Source of the DNA: Flavobacteriales bacterium
GTDB taxonomy: Bacteria; Bacteroidota; Bacteroidia; Flavobacteriales; Crocinitomicaceae
Reading direction: 5' to 3'
Assembly (NCBI GenBank): GCA_947375085.1
Contig: CANCEQ010000211.1
Coordinates: 1 to 5,622 of the forward strand
DNA length: 5,622 nucleotides
Under the pieces are notes generated by a model. It was not told the origin of the DNA. It did not search any database and worked only from the letters and a program-made list of their open reading frames with translations. Made by a program: the position numbers and the translations under genes. Positions 1-5,622 of the stretch are shown here, piece by piece. Positions within the stretch are counted from its first letter, which is position 1, and the number at the start of each line of letters is the position of its first letter.

Positions 1-576
1 GTTGAGAAATTAGATAAAATCACTGAAAATAATCACCAAGGTGTCATTGCTTTTGTTGCTCCTATCAAATATGGTTCAGTTGAAACATTGGTAGAAGAAA
101 TGTTAGAGCAAGGTAAAAAACCATGTGTACTTGTTTTAGATAGAATTACGGATGTTCGTAACTTTGGAGCAATCGCAAGAACTGCTGAATGTCAAGGTGT
201 TGATGCAATTTTGATTCCTTCAAGAGGTTCTGTTCAAGTTACTTCTGATGCGATTAAAACATCAGCTGGAGCATTGAATAGAATTCCGGTTTGTAAATCC
301 GACAATATTAAAAATACCCTTTTCTACTTACAACAATGTGGAATGAGAATCGTTGCTTGTACTGAAAAAACAGACACTCCTTTGTATCAATGTAATCTTC
401 GTGGTTCTGTAGTGATCATTATGGGATCTGAAGAAGATGGTATTACAAATGATTTCTTAAACATGGCAGATATTAAAGCTAAAATTCCAATGAGAGGTGA
501 AATCGCGTCGATGAATGTTGGTGTAGCTGCCGGAATTGTTTTGTACGAAAAAACACGTCAAGAATTGTATGGATAG
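1..576 (+). CDS. rlmB: 23S rRNA (guanosine-2'-O)-methyltransferase RlmB, 5'-truncated by window edge
   Basis: SpoU/TrmH-family (SPOUT) 2'-O-methyltransferase. RlmB is known to methylate G2251 in the peptidyl-transferase P loop of 23S rRNA using S-adenosylmethionine. The frame is open from base 1, so 191 residues are visible. Full-length RlmB is about 245-250 residues, so roughly 50-60 N-terminal residues lie upstream. Visible residues 11-24 (NHQGVIAFVAPIKY) are the end of the L30e-like substrate-binding domain, and the NHQG signature is typical. All three SPOUT motifs follow: motif 1 at 54-64 (NFGAIARTAEC, conserved Asn54 and Arg60), motif 2 at 139-148 (IIMGSEEDGI) and motif 3 at 162-183 (IPMRGEIASMNVGVAAG, with Ser170 and Asn172). 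The last three together form the trefoil-knot cofactor site. The gene appears intact at its 3' end and overlaps the next gene by 8 nt. RlmB is clearer than the related TrmH (tRNA Gm18) because of the L30e-type N-terminal domain, but the paralogue question is not fully closed. Confidence 0.93.
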   Translation, partial: VEKLDKITENNHQGVIAFVAPIKYGSVETLVEEMLEQGKKPCVLVLDRITDVRNFGAIARTAECQGVDAILIPSRGSVQVTSDAIKTSAGALNRIPVCKSDNIKNTLFYLQQCGMRIVACTEKTDTPLYQCNLRGSVVIIMGSEEDGITNDFLNMADIKAKIPMRGEIASMNVGVAAGIVLYEKTRQELYG

Positions 577-2407
577 AATAACACAAAGCACGTTTTTCAA
601 GAATCACGCGATTTTTATTTGGGTGATTTTTATTGGAATTGTATTACGTGTTTTGTTTATTGAATTTCAAGGACTTTCAAACGATGAATTAAGCGCCTGG
701 TATCGAACTCGCTACATCGATTGGAATTCATTTTGGTACTTTGGTGTAAAATCGGGTGATATGCATCCGGTTTTCTACCAAGCCTTTCTCCACTTTTGGA
801 CCAAACTATTTGGAGATTCAGAATGGGCTTTACGATCAACAGGAATCTTTTTCTACCTCCTCAACTCATTACTAATTTATAATCTGTGTAATCGTTTTTT
901 TACAAAAAAAACAGGTTTAGCATTGCTCACTTTGTATGCTGGATTGGTTTTTACAGTAATAAACACCACGTTAGCAAGACCTTATAATTCAGGCACTTTC
1001 TTTTTACTTTTAAGTTTTTGGTCGATTTTAGAAATAGCAAAAACTGAAAAAAGAATCACTTTTTGGCACTTTGGAATCGTCTTTGGTTTTTTAGGTGCAA
1101 TGACTTCTCATTATTTCGCTTTTTTAACTGCAGGTATTATAGGAACTTTGAGTCTGGTCTATTTACCTAAAAAGAAACTAATCGAATTTATAATCTGTGG
1201 TTTACTTTCAGTTTTACTTTTTTTACCTCATTGGTCAGTTACAGAACATCAATTAAATCAAGGAGGATTAGGATGGTTAGCTGCTCCAAAATGGGATTGG
1301 TTAATCGATTTCTTCTATCAATTTTTTAATTATTCATGGCTGAATGTTGTTTTGATTGGTGGAGGAATTTTATTTATCAAGTGGTATTCGAAATCAAAAA
1401 AAATAACAAAAGAAGAAAAATTTGCATTGGCCATTTTTTCATTCACTTATCTTATTGCTCATATAATCAGTTTACTTTACACTCCTATTCTTCGTGAGTT
1501 GGTCATGTTGTATTTACTTCCCTTCCTATTTATCTTTTTATTTAGAAAAGTAGATGCCCACGGAGACACAAAACTCAAAGTTATTTTTCTTATTTTCCCT
1601 GTGTTTATTGGTGCCCAAAGTATTTTTAATAAAGGTTTACTAGAACCAAAAAACTTCGGAGTATTCAGAGAAATTGGACATAAAATTAAGTTTTGGGATA
1701 AAAAAATAAACTTAAACGAATGCACAACCGCTTCAAATTATAATAATATAGGTTATATAAATTATTATTTAGAAACACCTCTAAAAGAATCAATTACAGA
1801 TTGGTCGAACGGAGATATCGTTTATGAATTAGCCGAAAGAGCAAAAAAATCGGAAAAGAATTATTTCTTGTACACCTGGAGTAATAACTTTCATTTGCCG
1901 ATGTACTATGAAGTAATTCAAAAACATTTCCCTTTTACTGTGGATGAAAAATCGTATTTCGGTAGTTCATTTCGACTTTTTTCGAAAAATAAAAAGCGTA
2001 TTTTAAAACCTGAATACAAACTCATTCATTCGTCTCTCCCCCAAACAACCAATGAAGAGTTTTTTGGAGAAATGAAATTACCAGTAGAAAAAGTGTATCG
2101 TAGAATCGAAGAAAATCAATACATCCTATTACAAACGCAAGGAATGTTAGAAAGCAACTATCCCCTGTTTTATGTTGTAACACTTGAAAGAAATGGAGAA
2201 ATGGTTAAAAATGGAGATATTCCTTTACTTTATGCGGCTTACGATCAAGCTAAATTAAATAACATTAATACCAACATAACATTTTTTAACGCATTTAATC
2301 TTCCTAAAGAAGCACTCCCTTCGGATCTAATAAAAATCTATTTTTGGAATCCAGAAAAAGCGAAAGTTCAAATTGGAGAGACGAAAATTTATTTTGAAAG
2401 AGATTAA
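569..2407 (+). CDS. GT39-like integral membrane glycosyltransferase (GT-C fold)
   Basis: Predicted polytopic inner-membrane glycosyltransferase of 612 residues. The first TM helix (about 13-31) is followed by a periplasmic loop carrying Asn38-Asp39-Glu40, which fits the catalytic acidic pair of GT39/ArnT/PMT-type GT-C enzymes. Further family-type signatures are DMHP at 64-67, an ARPY-like segment at 136-139 (Arg137-Pro-Tyr) and SHYFAF at 180-185. About eight to ten hydrophobic helices fill residues 13-350, and a soluble, probably periplasmic C-terminal domain occupies about 350-612. Members of this family transfer a sugar from a polyprenyl-phosphate donor to lipid, protein or glycan acceptors; the donor and acceptor here are unknown. 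The ATG at 569 is chosen because it lies in an ATGGATAG overlap with the rlmB stop and gives a short cytoplasmic N-terminus. A TTG at 536 would add 11 residues inside rlmB. The overlap suggests translational coupling. The next gene is a second GT-C enzyme in the same frame. Confidence 0.8.
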   Translation: MDRITQSTFFKNHAIFIWVIFIGIVLRVLFIEFQGLSNDELSAWYRTRYIDWNSFWYFGVKSGDMHPVFYQAFLHFWTKLFGDSEWALRSTGIFFYLLNSLLIYNLCNRFFTKKTGLALLTLYAGLVFTVINTTLARPYNSGTFFLLLSFWSILEIAKTEKRITFWHFGIVFGFLGAMTSHYFAFLTAGIIGTLSLVYLPKKKLIEFIICGLLSVLLFLPHWSVTEHQLNQGGLGWLAAPKWDWLIDFFYQFFNYSWLNVVLIGGGILFIKWYSKSKKITKEEKFALAIFSFTYLIAHIISLLYTPILRELVMLYLLPFLFIFLFRKVDAHGDTKLKVIFLIFPVFIGAQSIFNKGLLEPKNFGVFREIGHKIKFWDKKINLNECTTASNYNNIGYINYYLETPLKESITDWSNGDIVYELAERAKKSEKNYFLYTWSNNFHLPMYYEVIQKHFPFTVDEKSYFGSSFRLFSKNKKRILKPEYKLIHSSLPQTTNEEFFGEMKLPVEKVYRRIEENQYILLQTQGMLESNYPLFYVVTLERNGEMVKNGDIPLLYAAYDQAKLNNINTNITFFNAFNLPKEALPSDLIKIYFWNPEKAKVQIGETKIYFERD

Positions 2408-2434
2408 AATAAAAACATTAAAACATATAAATCC

Positions 2435-3571
2435 TTGAACTTAAAACATATTTTATCGCTTATTCTATTCTCATTTCTTATAAAGATTTTATATTTTTCA
2501 ATACCCGTAATTACAAATAAAACTGTTAATGAAACCAATTATAACGAATACATCAATGTCGTTAAAAAAAATGATTCTTATTGGTATGAAAAAATAGCCC
2601 TAAATGGATATCCTAAAATAAAAGAAAAGCGAGATTTGGGCTACTCTGAAGGAGCTAATTTTAAGCAAAGTGAATGGGCTTTTTTTCCACTCTATCCTAT
2701 TTTCAATAGTGAAATAATAAAAATGTTTCACACAGATTTTAACATGAGTGCATTCATCATCAGTATCATCTTTTCAATAACCTCTATACTTGGTATGTAT
2801 TGGTTTGGAGTAATTTATTTTAAGAATCCGAACCTTTCATTTTTCACTTCACTTTTACTTTTTTCATTTCCTTTTTCCTTCTATTTTTCAATGTTTTATA
2901 CTGAATCTTTGTTTTTTACATTTATGATTTTCAGTTTTATATGCATCCATTATAAAAAATACTTATTTCTCTCTATTTTGCTCATCTTGTTAACACTTAT
3001 AAGAGCAAATGGAATAATAACGATTATTCCACTATACTTGTATTTCTTGGAAAGAAATGATATCCTAGACAATTTTAAATCAAAATGGAAACTACTATTT
3101 AATTTAAACAATTTAGTACCATCACTCTCCTTTTTAAGTGCTCCAATCGCTTTGCTGATTTATTGTGTGTATCAATATGAGATGACTGGGTTTTATACTG
3201 CGTTTAGTATAGCTCAAGACGGTTGGTATAGAGAATTTATGTTACCTTTTATGTCCTTTTTTAGAAGAGGTGATTTATCAACACAATTTAATTCCATCTA
3301 CACCATATTGATTATTATTTTTGCTTTTTTCACTCGGAAAAAACTTCCGTTAAGTCTTAATATATTGGTCATTTTAAGTCTAATATTGCCTCTTTGTTCA
3401 GGTTCAGTTATGTCTATGACTCGATTTATTTCAGTGATATTCCCCCTATTTATAGTTCTATCGCCATTTATATATAAATTAAAAATCAATTATTTAATTT
3501 TATTTCTCATTCTATCTTTACATATTATCTCTTTTTATGGTTGGGTAATTTACCTTCCTATCACATTTTAA
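2435..3571 (+). CDS. PIG-V/Gpi18-like membrane mannosyltransferase (GT-C fold)
   Basis: Predicted polytopic membrane glycosyltransferase of 378 residues resembling bacterial relatives of the eukaryotic PIG-V (GPI mannosyltransferase II, GT76) family. The signatures appear in the usual order: a first TM helix at about 5-23, then Asp47-Ser-Tyr-Trp50-Tyr in the first external loop (the WD/W-type loop of PIG-V), FFPLYP at 83-88, FYTESLFF at 154-161, an Arg190-containing segment (TLIRANG), and SMTRFISVIFPLF at 327-339. About eight to ten TM helices alternate with short loops and there is no soluble C-terminal domain. The likely donor is polyprenyl-phosphate mannose and the acceptor is unknown; bacterial activity is inferred from the family. 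TTG 2435 is the only usable start: no ATG lies between the preceding stop (2405-2407) and it, and the first internal Met (codon 97) would remove the catalytic loop. The gene lies 27 nt after, and in the same frame as, the GT39-like gene. Confidence 0.75.
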   Translation: MNLKHILSLILFSFLIKILYFSIPVITNKTVNETNYNEYINVVKKNDSYWYEKIALNGYPKIKEKRDLGYSEGANFKQSEWAFFPLYPIFNSEIIKMFHTDFNMSAFIISIIFSITSILGMYWFGVIYFKNPNLSFFTSLLLFSFPFSFYFSMFYTESLFFTFMIFSFICIHYKKYLFLSILLILLTLIRANGIITIIPLYLYFLERNDILDNFKSKWKLLFNLNNLVPSLSFLSAPIALLIYCVYQYEMTGFYTAFSIAQDGWYREFMLPFMSFFRRGDLSTQFNSIYTILIIIFAFFTRKKLPLSLNILVILSLILPLCSGSVMSMTRFISVIFPLFIVLSPFIYKLKINYLILFLILSLHIISFYGWVIYLPITF

Positions 3572-3607
3572 TTAGTACATTAGAAAACAAAATTCATAGA
3601 ATTAAAA

Positions 3608-4105
3608 ATGGATAATTTAACACACATCATCGTTAGCACTACCTGTGTCTATCTATTTATCATTTTAGCACTTCGATTATTAGGAAAAACTGAACTAGCT
3701 CAATTATCAATCACCGATTTAATTTTTGTTTTACTGATAAGTAATGCAGTTCAAAATGCAATGGTTGGCGATGATACATCTCTAGGAGGAGGACTTTTAG
3801 CAGCAAGTGTTTTGTTCATCCTTAATTATATTCTCAAAAAATTGAAATTTAAATTCCCTGGAATTAAAACAATTATTGAAGGAGAACCCGTCATATTAAT
3901 TTACAAAGGAAAAGTAAACTATGATAACTGTAGAAAAAACGGCATTTCACAAGATGAACTACTACAAGCAATACGAGAACATGGAAGTCATTCAATAGAT
4001 GAAGTAGATAGCTTAATTCTTGAAACGGATGGAAACATAAGTGTTGTTTCAAATGAATACAAACATCATAGTGTAAGAAGAATTAAGAAACGTAAAAACG
4101 CTTAA
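3608..4105 (+). CDS. DUF421 membrane protein, YetF/YcaP type (short form)
   Basis: Predicted inner-membrane protein of 165 residues with three N-terminal TM helices at about 7-26, 34-52 and 60-77. They are followed by a cytoplasmic DUF421 domain at about 81-150. Characteristic features are GKTELAQLSITDLIF at 26-40, the Gly-rich turn after the second helix (SLGGG, 58-62), EGEPVILIYKGKV at 91-103, the DELLQAIREHG helix at 116-126 and the final SIDEVDSLILETDGNISVV strand-turn-strand at 129-147. Relatives include Bacillus YetF, about 230 residues long, so this is the compact version with little after the first DUF421 unit. A basic tail (RRIKKRK, 157-163) ends the protein. The biochemical role of the family is not established. 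The ATG at 3608 sits 36 nt after the previous stop, with a purine-rich but weak upstream sequence. The gene is the last of the + strand run and converges on the TetR gene, with stop codons 1 nt apart. Confidence 0.85.
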   Translation: MDNLTHIIVSTTCVYLFIILALRLLGKTELAQLSITDLIFVLLISNAVQNAMVGDDTSLGGGLLAASVLFILNYILKKLKFKFPGIKTIIEGEPVILIYKGKVNYDNCRKNGISQDELLQAIREHGSHSIDEVDSLILETDGNISVVSNEYKHHSVRRIKKRKNA

Positions 4106-4106
4106 A

Positions 4107-4784
4107 TCAACTCTTTTTCAACACATTAAAAACTAAATCTTTTAAAAACAAATAAGTGAAATTTTCCTCTTTTTGATTTTCACAATCTGTTAATTTAGGG
4201 AGAAAATTACTAAAGAATTGGTGGGTATGAGACGTTTCAATTAATGTGCTACTCAATGATCTTGGAAACTCATATTTTGGGTCATAATCTGTAATTATAT
4301 TCGCTATTTTAGAACATAAATCTTTGTAAGGCTTGAATACCTCATCTTTGTTTATTTCTTTCACATCTTTCACCAAATACGCTTTACTACTTTCCGAAAT
4401 CACAATCTGATTTAAGTATTTTTTATTGTAATCAAATTGACCAGAACTTTCAGATAAATCATTTGACAGTAATTCAACTACGGTTTCTAATTTTGTTTTA
4501 GTATCCGTAATGTTTTGAAGTTTAAATACTACCAAAAACTCCATATAACACCAATACCAATTCAATATATATAACAGCAATCGGTGTTTATTTTCAAAAT
4601 ATCGATAAACTGATGCTTCTGTAGTTTTAATTTCAAGCGCTAATTTCTTAAATGTAAATTGCTCAAAACCTAATTCATAAATCAAATCGATTGAACTTTT
4701 AACAATTAATTTCCCTAGATCACTGTTTTCAGGATCACGTAAAAATAATTTTTCATTCACTTTAAAAGAAACTTGAAAATCCAT
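4107..4784 (-). CDS. TetR/AcrR-family transcriptional regulator
   Basis: Predicted DNA-binding repressor of 225 residues. The N-terminal TetR domain covers about 22-70: a first helix (LIVKSSIDLIYELGFEQFT, 26-44), then a helix-turn-helix at about 45-64 with KKLALEI, TTEASVYRYF and the closing ENKHRLLL, which is typical of the family. The rest, about 75-225, is a helical ligand-binding and dimerisation domain; its ligand cannot be read from sequence. ATG 4784 is preferred to the in-frame TTG at 4802 because a TAnnTTTG promoter box lies at 4800-4807 on the - strand and would overlap that TTG; the resulting leader is only about 10 nt. The gene is divergent from an ABC exporter gene and probably represses that gene and itself through the shared 140-nt region. 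It converges with the DUF421 gene. Confidence 0.88.
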   Translation of the reverse strand: MDFQVSFKVNEKLFLRDPENSDLGKLIVKSSIDLIYELGFEQFTFKKLALEIKTTEASVYRYFENKHRLLLYILNWYWCYMEFLVVFKLQNITDTKTKLETVVELLSNDLSESSGQFDYNKKYLNQIVISESSKAYLVKDVKEINKDEVFKPYKDLCSKIANIITDYDPKYEFPRSLSSTLIETSHTHQFFSNFLPKLTDCENQKEENFTYLFLKDLVFNVLKKS

Positions 4785-4799
4785 TGTCTTATTTTTTTT

Positions 4800-4832
4800 C
4801 AAAATTACATTTTAATTTAAAACGATAGTAAT
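4800..4832 (-). promoter_or_regulatory. Putative promoter of the TetR gene
   Basis: On the - strand, ATTACTATC (4832-4824) is followed by 16 nt and then TAATTTTG (4807-4800), a match to the Bacteroidota -7 consensus TAnnTTTG. The expected start of transcription is about 4795, leaving about 10 nt to ATG 4784. No canonical TTG/TTTG -33 box is seen; the TTAC inside the 9-mer is at a suitable distance to be a degenerate one. Confidence 0.5.
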
Positions 4833-4880
4833 AGTTAAATAAAAATTAACAAAATAAATATTTATAATAGCATTACTATC
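4824..4880. repeat. Widely spaced inverted repeat GATAGTAAT / ATTACTATC, candidate TetR operator
   Basis: The 9-nt arms are perfect (4824-4832 and 4872-4880), with 39 nt between them and a centre-to-centre distance of 48 bp. Symmetry continues weakly outside the arms: positions 2-4 beyond each arm also match. Each arm lies in the -33 region of one of the two divergent promoters, so a protein bound to both would block both. Function as an operator is inferred. Confidence 0.5.
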
Positions 4881-4904
4881 ATTTAAAAAAGTATTATATA
4901 TTTG
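4872..4904 (+). promoter_or_regulatory. Putative promoter of the ABC exporter gene
   Basis: ATTACTATC (4872-4880) is followed by 16 nt and then TATATTTG (4897-4904), which matches TAnnTTTG. Transcription would start near 4909-4911, about 15 nt before ATG 4925. The spacing is identical to that in the opposite promoter. The 9-mer could be the -33 element, an operator half-site, or both. Confidence 0.5.
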
Positions 4905-4924
4905 TAAAGATAAAAATGTGAAAA

Positions 4925-5622
4925 ATGAAAACGAATCCGCTTTTACGATTATTCAATTTAATAGTACTTGATAAAAAGGAAATAATATCGATTTACTTCT
5001 TTGCTATATTAAACGGTCTTGTACAATTAAGTTTACCGCTTGGTGTTCAAGCAATCATTAGTTTTGTGATTGGTGCTTCAATGGTTACGTCCATATATAT
5101 ACTAATTACAATAGTTGTTATTGGTGTATGGATTGTTGGAGTGCTTCAAGTCAACCAAATGAAAATCATTGAGCGTATCCAACAAAAAATATTCTTGAGA
5201 AATGTTTTCGAATTCGCTGAAGTCATCCCAAAAATTGACTTAAAAAAATCAAATAATTATTATTTACCTGAAAAAGTAAACCGTTTCTTTGATACAATCA
5301 GTATTCAAAAAGGAGTTTCTAAATTATTATTAGACATTCCTATTGCAAGTATTCAAGTGATATTCGGAATTTTACTTTTATCTTTTTACCACCCTATTTT
5401 TATCGTTTTTGGATTTTTACTTTTATTTACTCTATTATTAATCTTAAGATTAACGAGTAAAAAAGGATGGACAACCAGTTTAGAGGAAAGTAAAAATAAA
5501 TATGCCGTTGTCGGTTGGTTTGGAGAAATAGCACGAGTAATTAAATCATTCAAATTCAGACAATCATCTAATTTAAACATTCAAAAAACGGATGATATAA
5601 CAGTGAAATACCTTCGTGCAAG
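4925..5622 (+). CDS. ABC exporter, N-terminal transmembrane half (3'-truncated by window edge)
   Basis: The frame is open from ATG 4925 to the end of the window, giving 232 residues. It looks like the transmembrane domain of a type I ABC exporter of the HlyB/type 1 secretion-like group. A hydrophobic first helix pair lies at about 19-47, including LSLPLGVQAIISFVIG (35-50), which resembles the PLyvqavidrV segment of such exporters. Further TM helices lie at about 55-75 and 136-176. Charged intracellular stretches lie at about 77-130 and 177-232. The ATP-binding domain (Walker A, signature, Walker B) would lie beyond the right edge and is not visible, so ATPase function is inferred. No N-terminal peptidase domain is present, since the protein starts directly with the TM part. 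ATG 4925 is the only plausible start: an ATG at 4916 is followed at once by the TGA stop at 4919. The gene is divergent from a TetR regulator, which suggests an efflux or export system with adaptor and outer-membrane genes downstream. Confidence 0.8.
   Translation, partial: MKTNPLLRLFNLIVLDKKEIISIYFFAILNGLVQLSLPLGVQAIISFVIGASMVTSIYILITIVVIGVWIVGVLQVNQMKIIERIQQKIFLRNVFEFAEVIPKIDLKKSNNYYLPEKVNRFFDTISIQKGVSKLLLDIPIASIQVIFGILLLSFYHPIFIVFGFLLLFTLLLILRLTSKKGWTTSLEESKNKYAVVGWFGEIARVIKSFKFRQSSNLNIQKTDDITVKYLRA

Larger units (their letters stand above)
4785..4924. promoter_or_regulatory. Divergent control region between the TetR gene and the ABC exporter gene
   Basis: This 140-nt region is very AT-rich and holds two promoters in mirror arrangement (annotated separately) plus several inverted repeats. 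The 9-mer GATAGTAAT at 4824-4832 and its reverse complement ATTACTATC at 4872-4880 enclose a 39-nt interior. That interior holds GTTAA-N7-TTAAC (4834-4850) and the perfect 12-nt palindrome ATAAATATTTAT (4854-4865). It probably carries the operator for the TetR protein. Which inverted repeat the protein reads is not decided by the sequence. Confidence 0.6.

Noticed and set aside
536..568. Upstream TTG start adding 11 residues to the GT39-like protein
   Set aside because: It lies well inside rlmB, and the ATG at 569 gives a typical short N-terminus before the first TM helix.
657..839. Minus-strand open frame of about 60 codons
   Set aside because: It lies opposite the well-supported GT39-like gene and shows no recognisable domain or start signal.
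1477..1725. Minus-strand open frame of about 82 codons
   Set aside because: It is antisense to the GT39-like gene with no family resemblance; its composition is that of a shadow frame.
3298..3489. Minus-strand open frame of about 63 codons
   Set aside because: It is antisense to the TM helices of the PIG-V-like gene and has no independent support.
4086..4100. Small CGT-AAAA-ACG hairpin near the end of the DUF421 gene as a terminator
   Set aside because: The stem is only 3 bp, lies within coding sequence and is not followed by a T-tract at the right place.
4785..4802. TTG start adding six residues to the TetR regulator
   Set aside because: It overlaps the TAATTTTG promoter box, whereas ATG 4784 fits a short leader and a normal TetR N-terminus.
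4916..4921. ATG-TGA start-stop just before the ABC exporter gene
   Set aside because: It is in frame with the exporter but makes no peptide. In this AT-rich leader it is probably chance, although an effect on ribosome loading cannot be excluded.
5386..5580. Minus-strand open frame of about 64 codons
   Set aside because: It is opposite the ABC exporter coding sequence, which is open over its whole visible length and has clear TM features.

Overview
This is an AT-rich window with five complete or nearly complete protein genes and one further partial gene at the right edge. The low G+C content, two TAnnTTTG-type promoter -7 boxes, weak or absent Shine-Dalgarno sequences and the kinds of proteins encoded all suggest a member of the Bacteroidota, most likely a Flavobacteriia-type organism. 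That assignment is inferred from style, because no taxonomic marker is present beyond a partial rlmB.

Left part (1-4105, all on the + strand): the 3' part of rlmB, a 23S rRNA 2'-O-methyltransferase, overlaps by 8 nt a large GT39-like integral membrane glycosyltransferase. After 27 nt comes a second membrane glycosyltransferase resembling the PIG-V/Gpi18 mannosyltransferase family. After a further 35-40 nt comes a short DUF421 (YetF/YcaP-type) membrane protein. The spacing suggests a co-transcribed run. The two adjacent GT-C enzymes probably both use polyprenyl-phosphate sugars as donors and act on the outer face of the inner membrane. Their acceptors cannot be told from the sequence.

Right part (4107-5622): a TetR/AcrR-family regulator on the - strand converges on the DUF421 gene, with only 1 nt between the stop codons. 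It is divergent from a gene that runs off the right edge and encodes the N-terminal transmembrane half of an ABC exporter. The 140-nt region between them is nearly mirror-symmetric. The same 9-mer, ATTACTATC, lies exactly 16 nt upstream of a TAnnTTTG box in both directions. This looks like a paired divergent promoter/operator through which the TetR protein could repress both itself and the exporter.

No CRISPR, tRNA, rRNA gene, insertion sequence or phage gene was seen. No clearly new biological system is evident. The most interesting items are the symmetric divergent control region and the pair of GT-C glycosyltransferases, which share one reading frame and are separated by a single stop codon.
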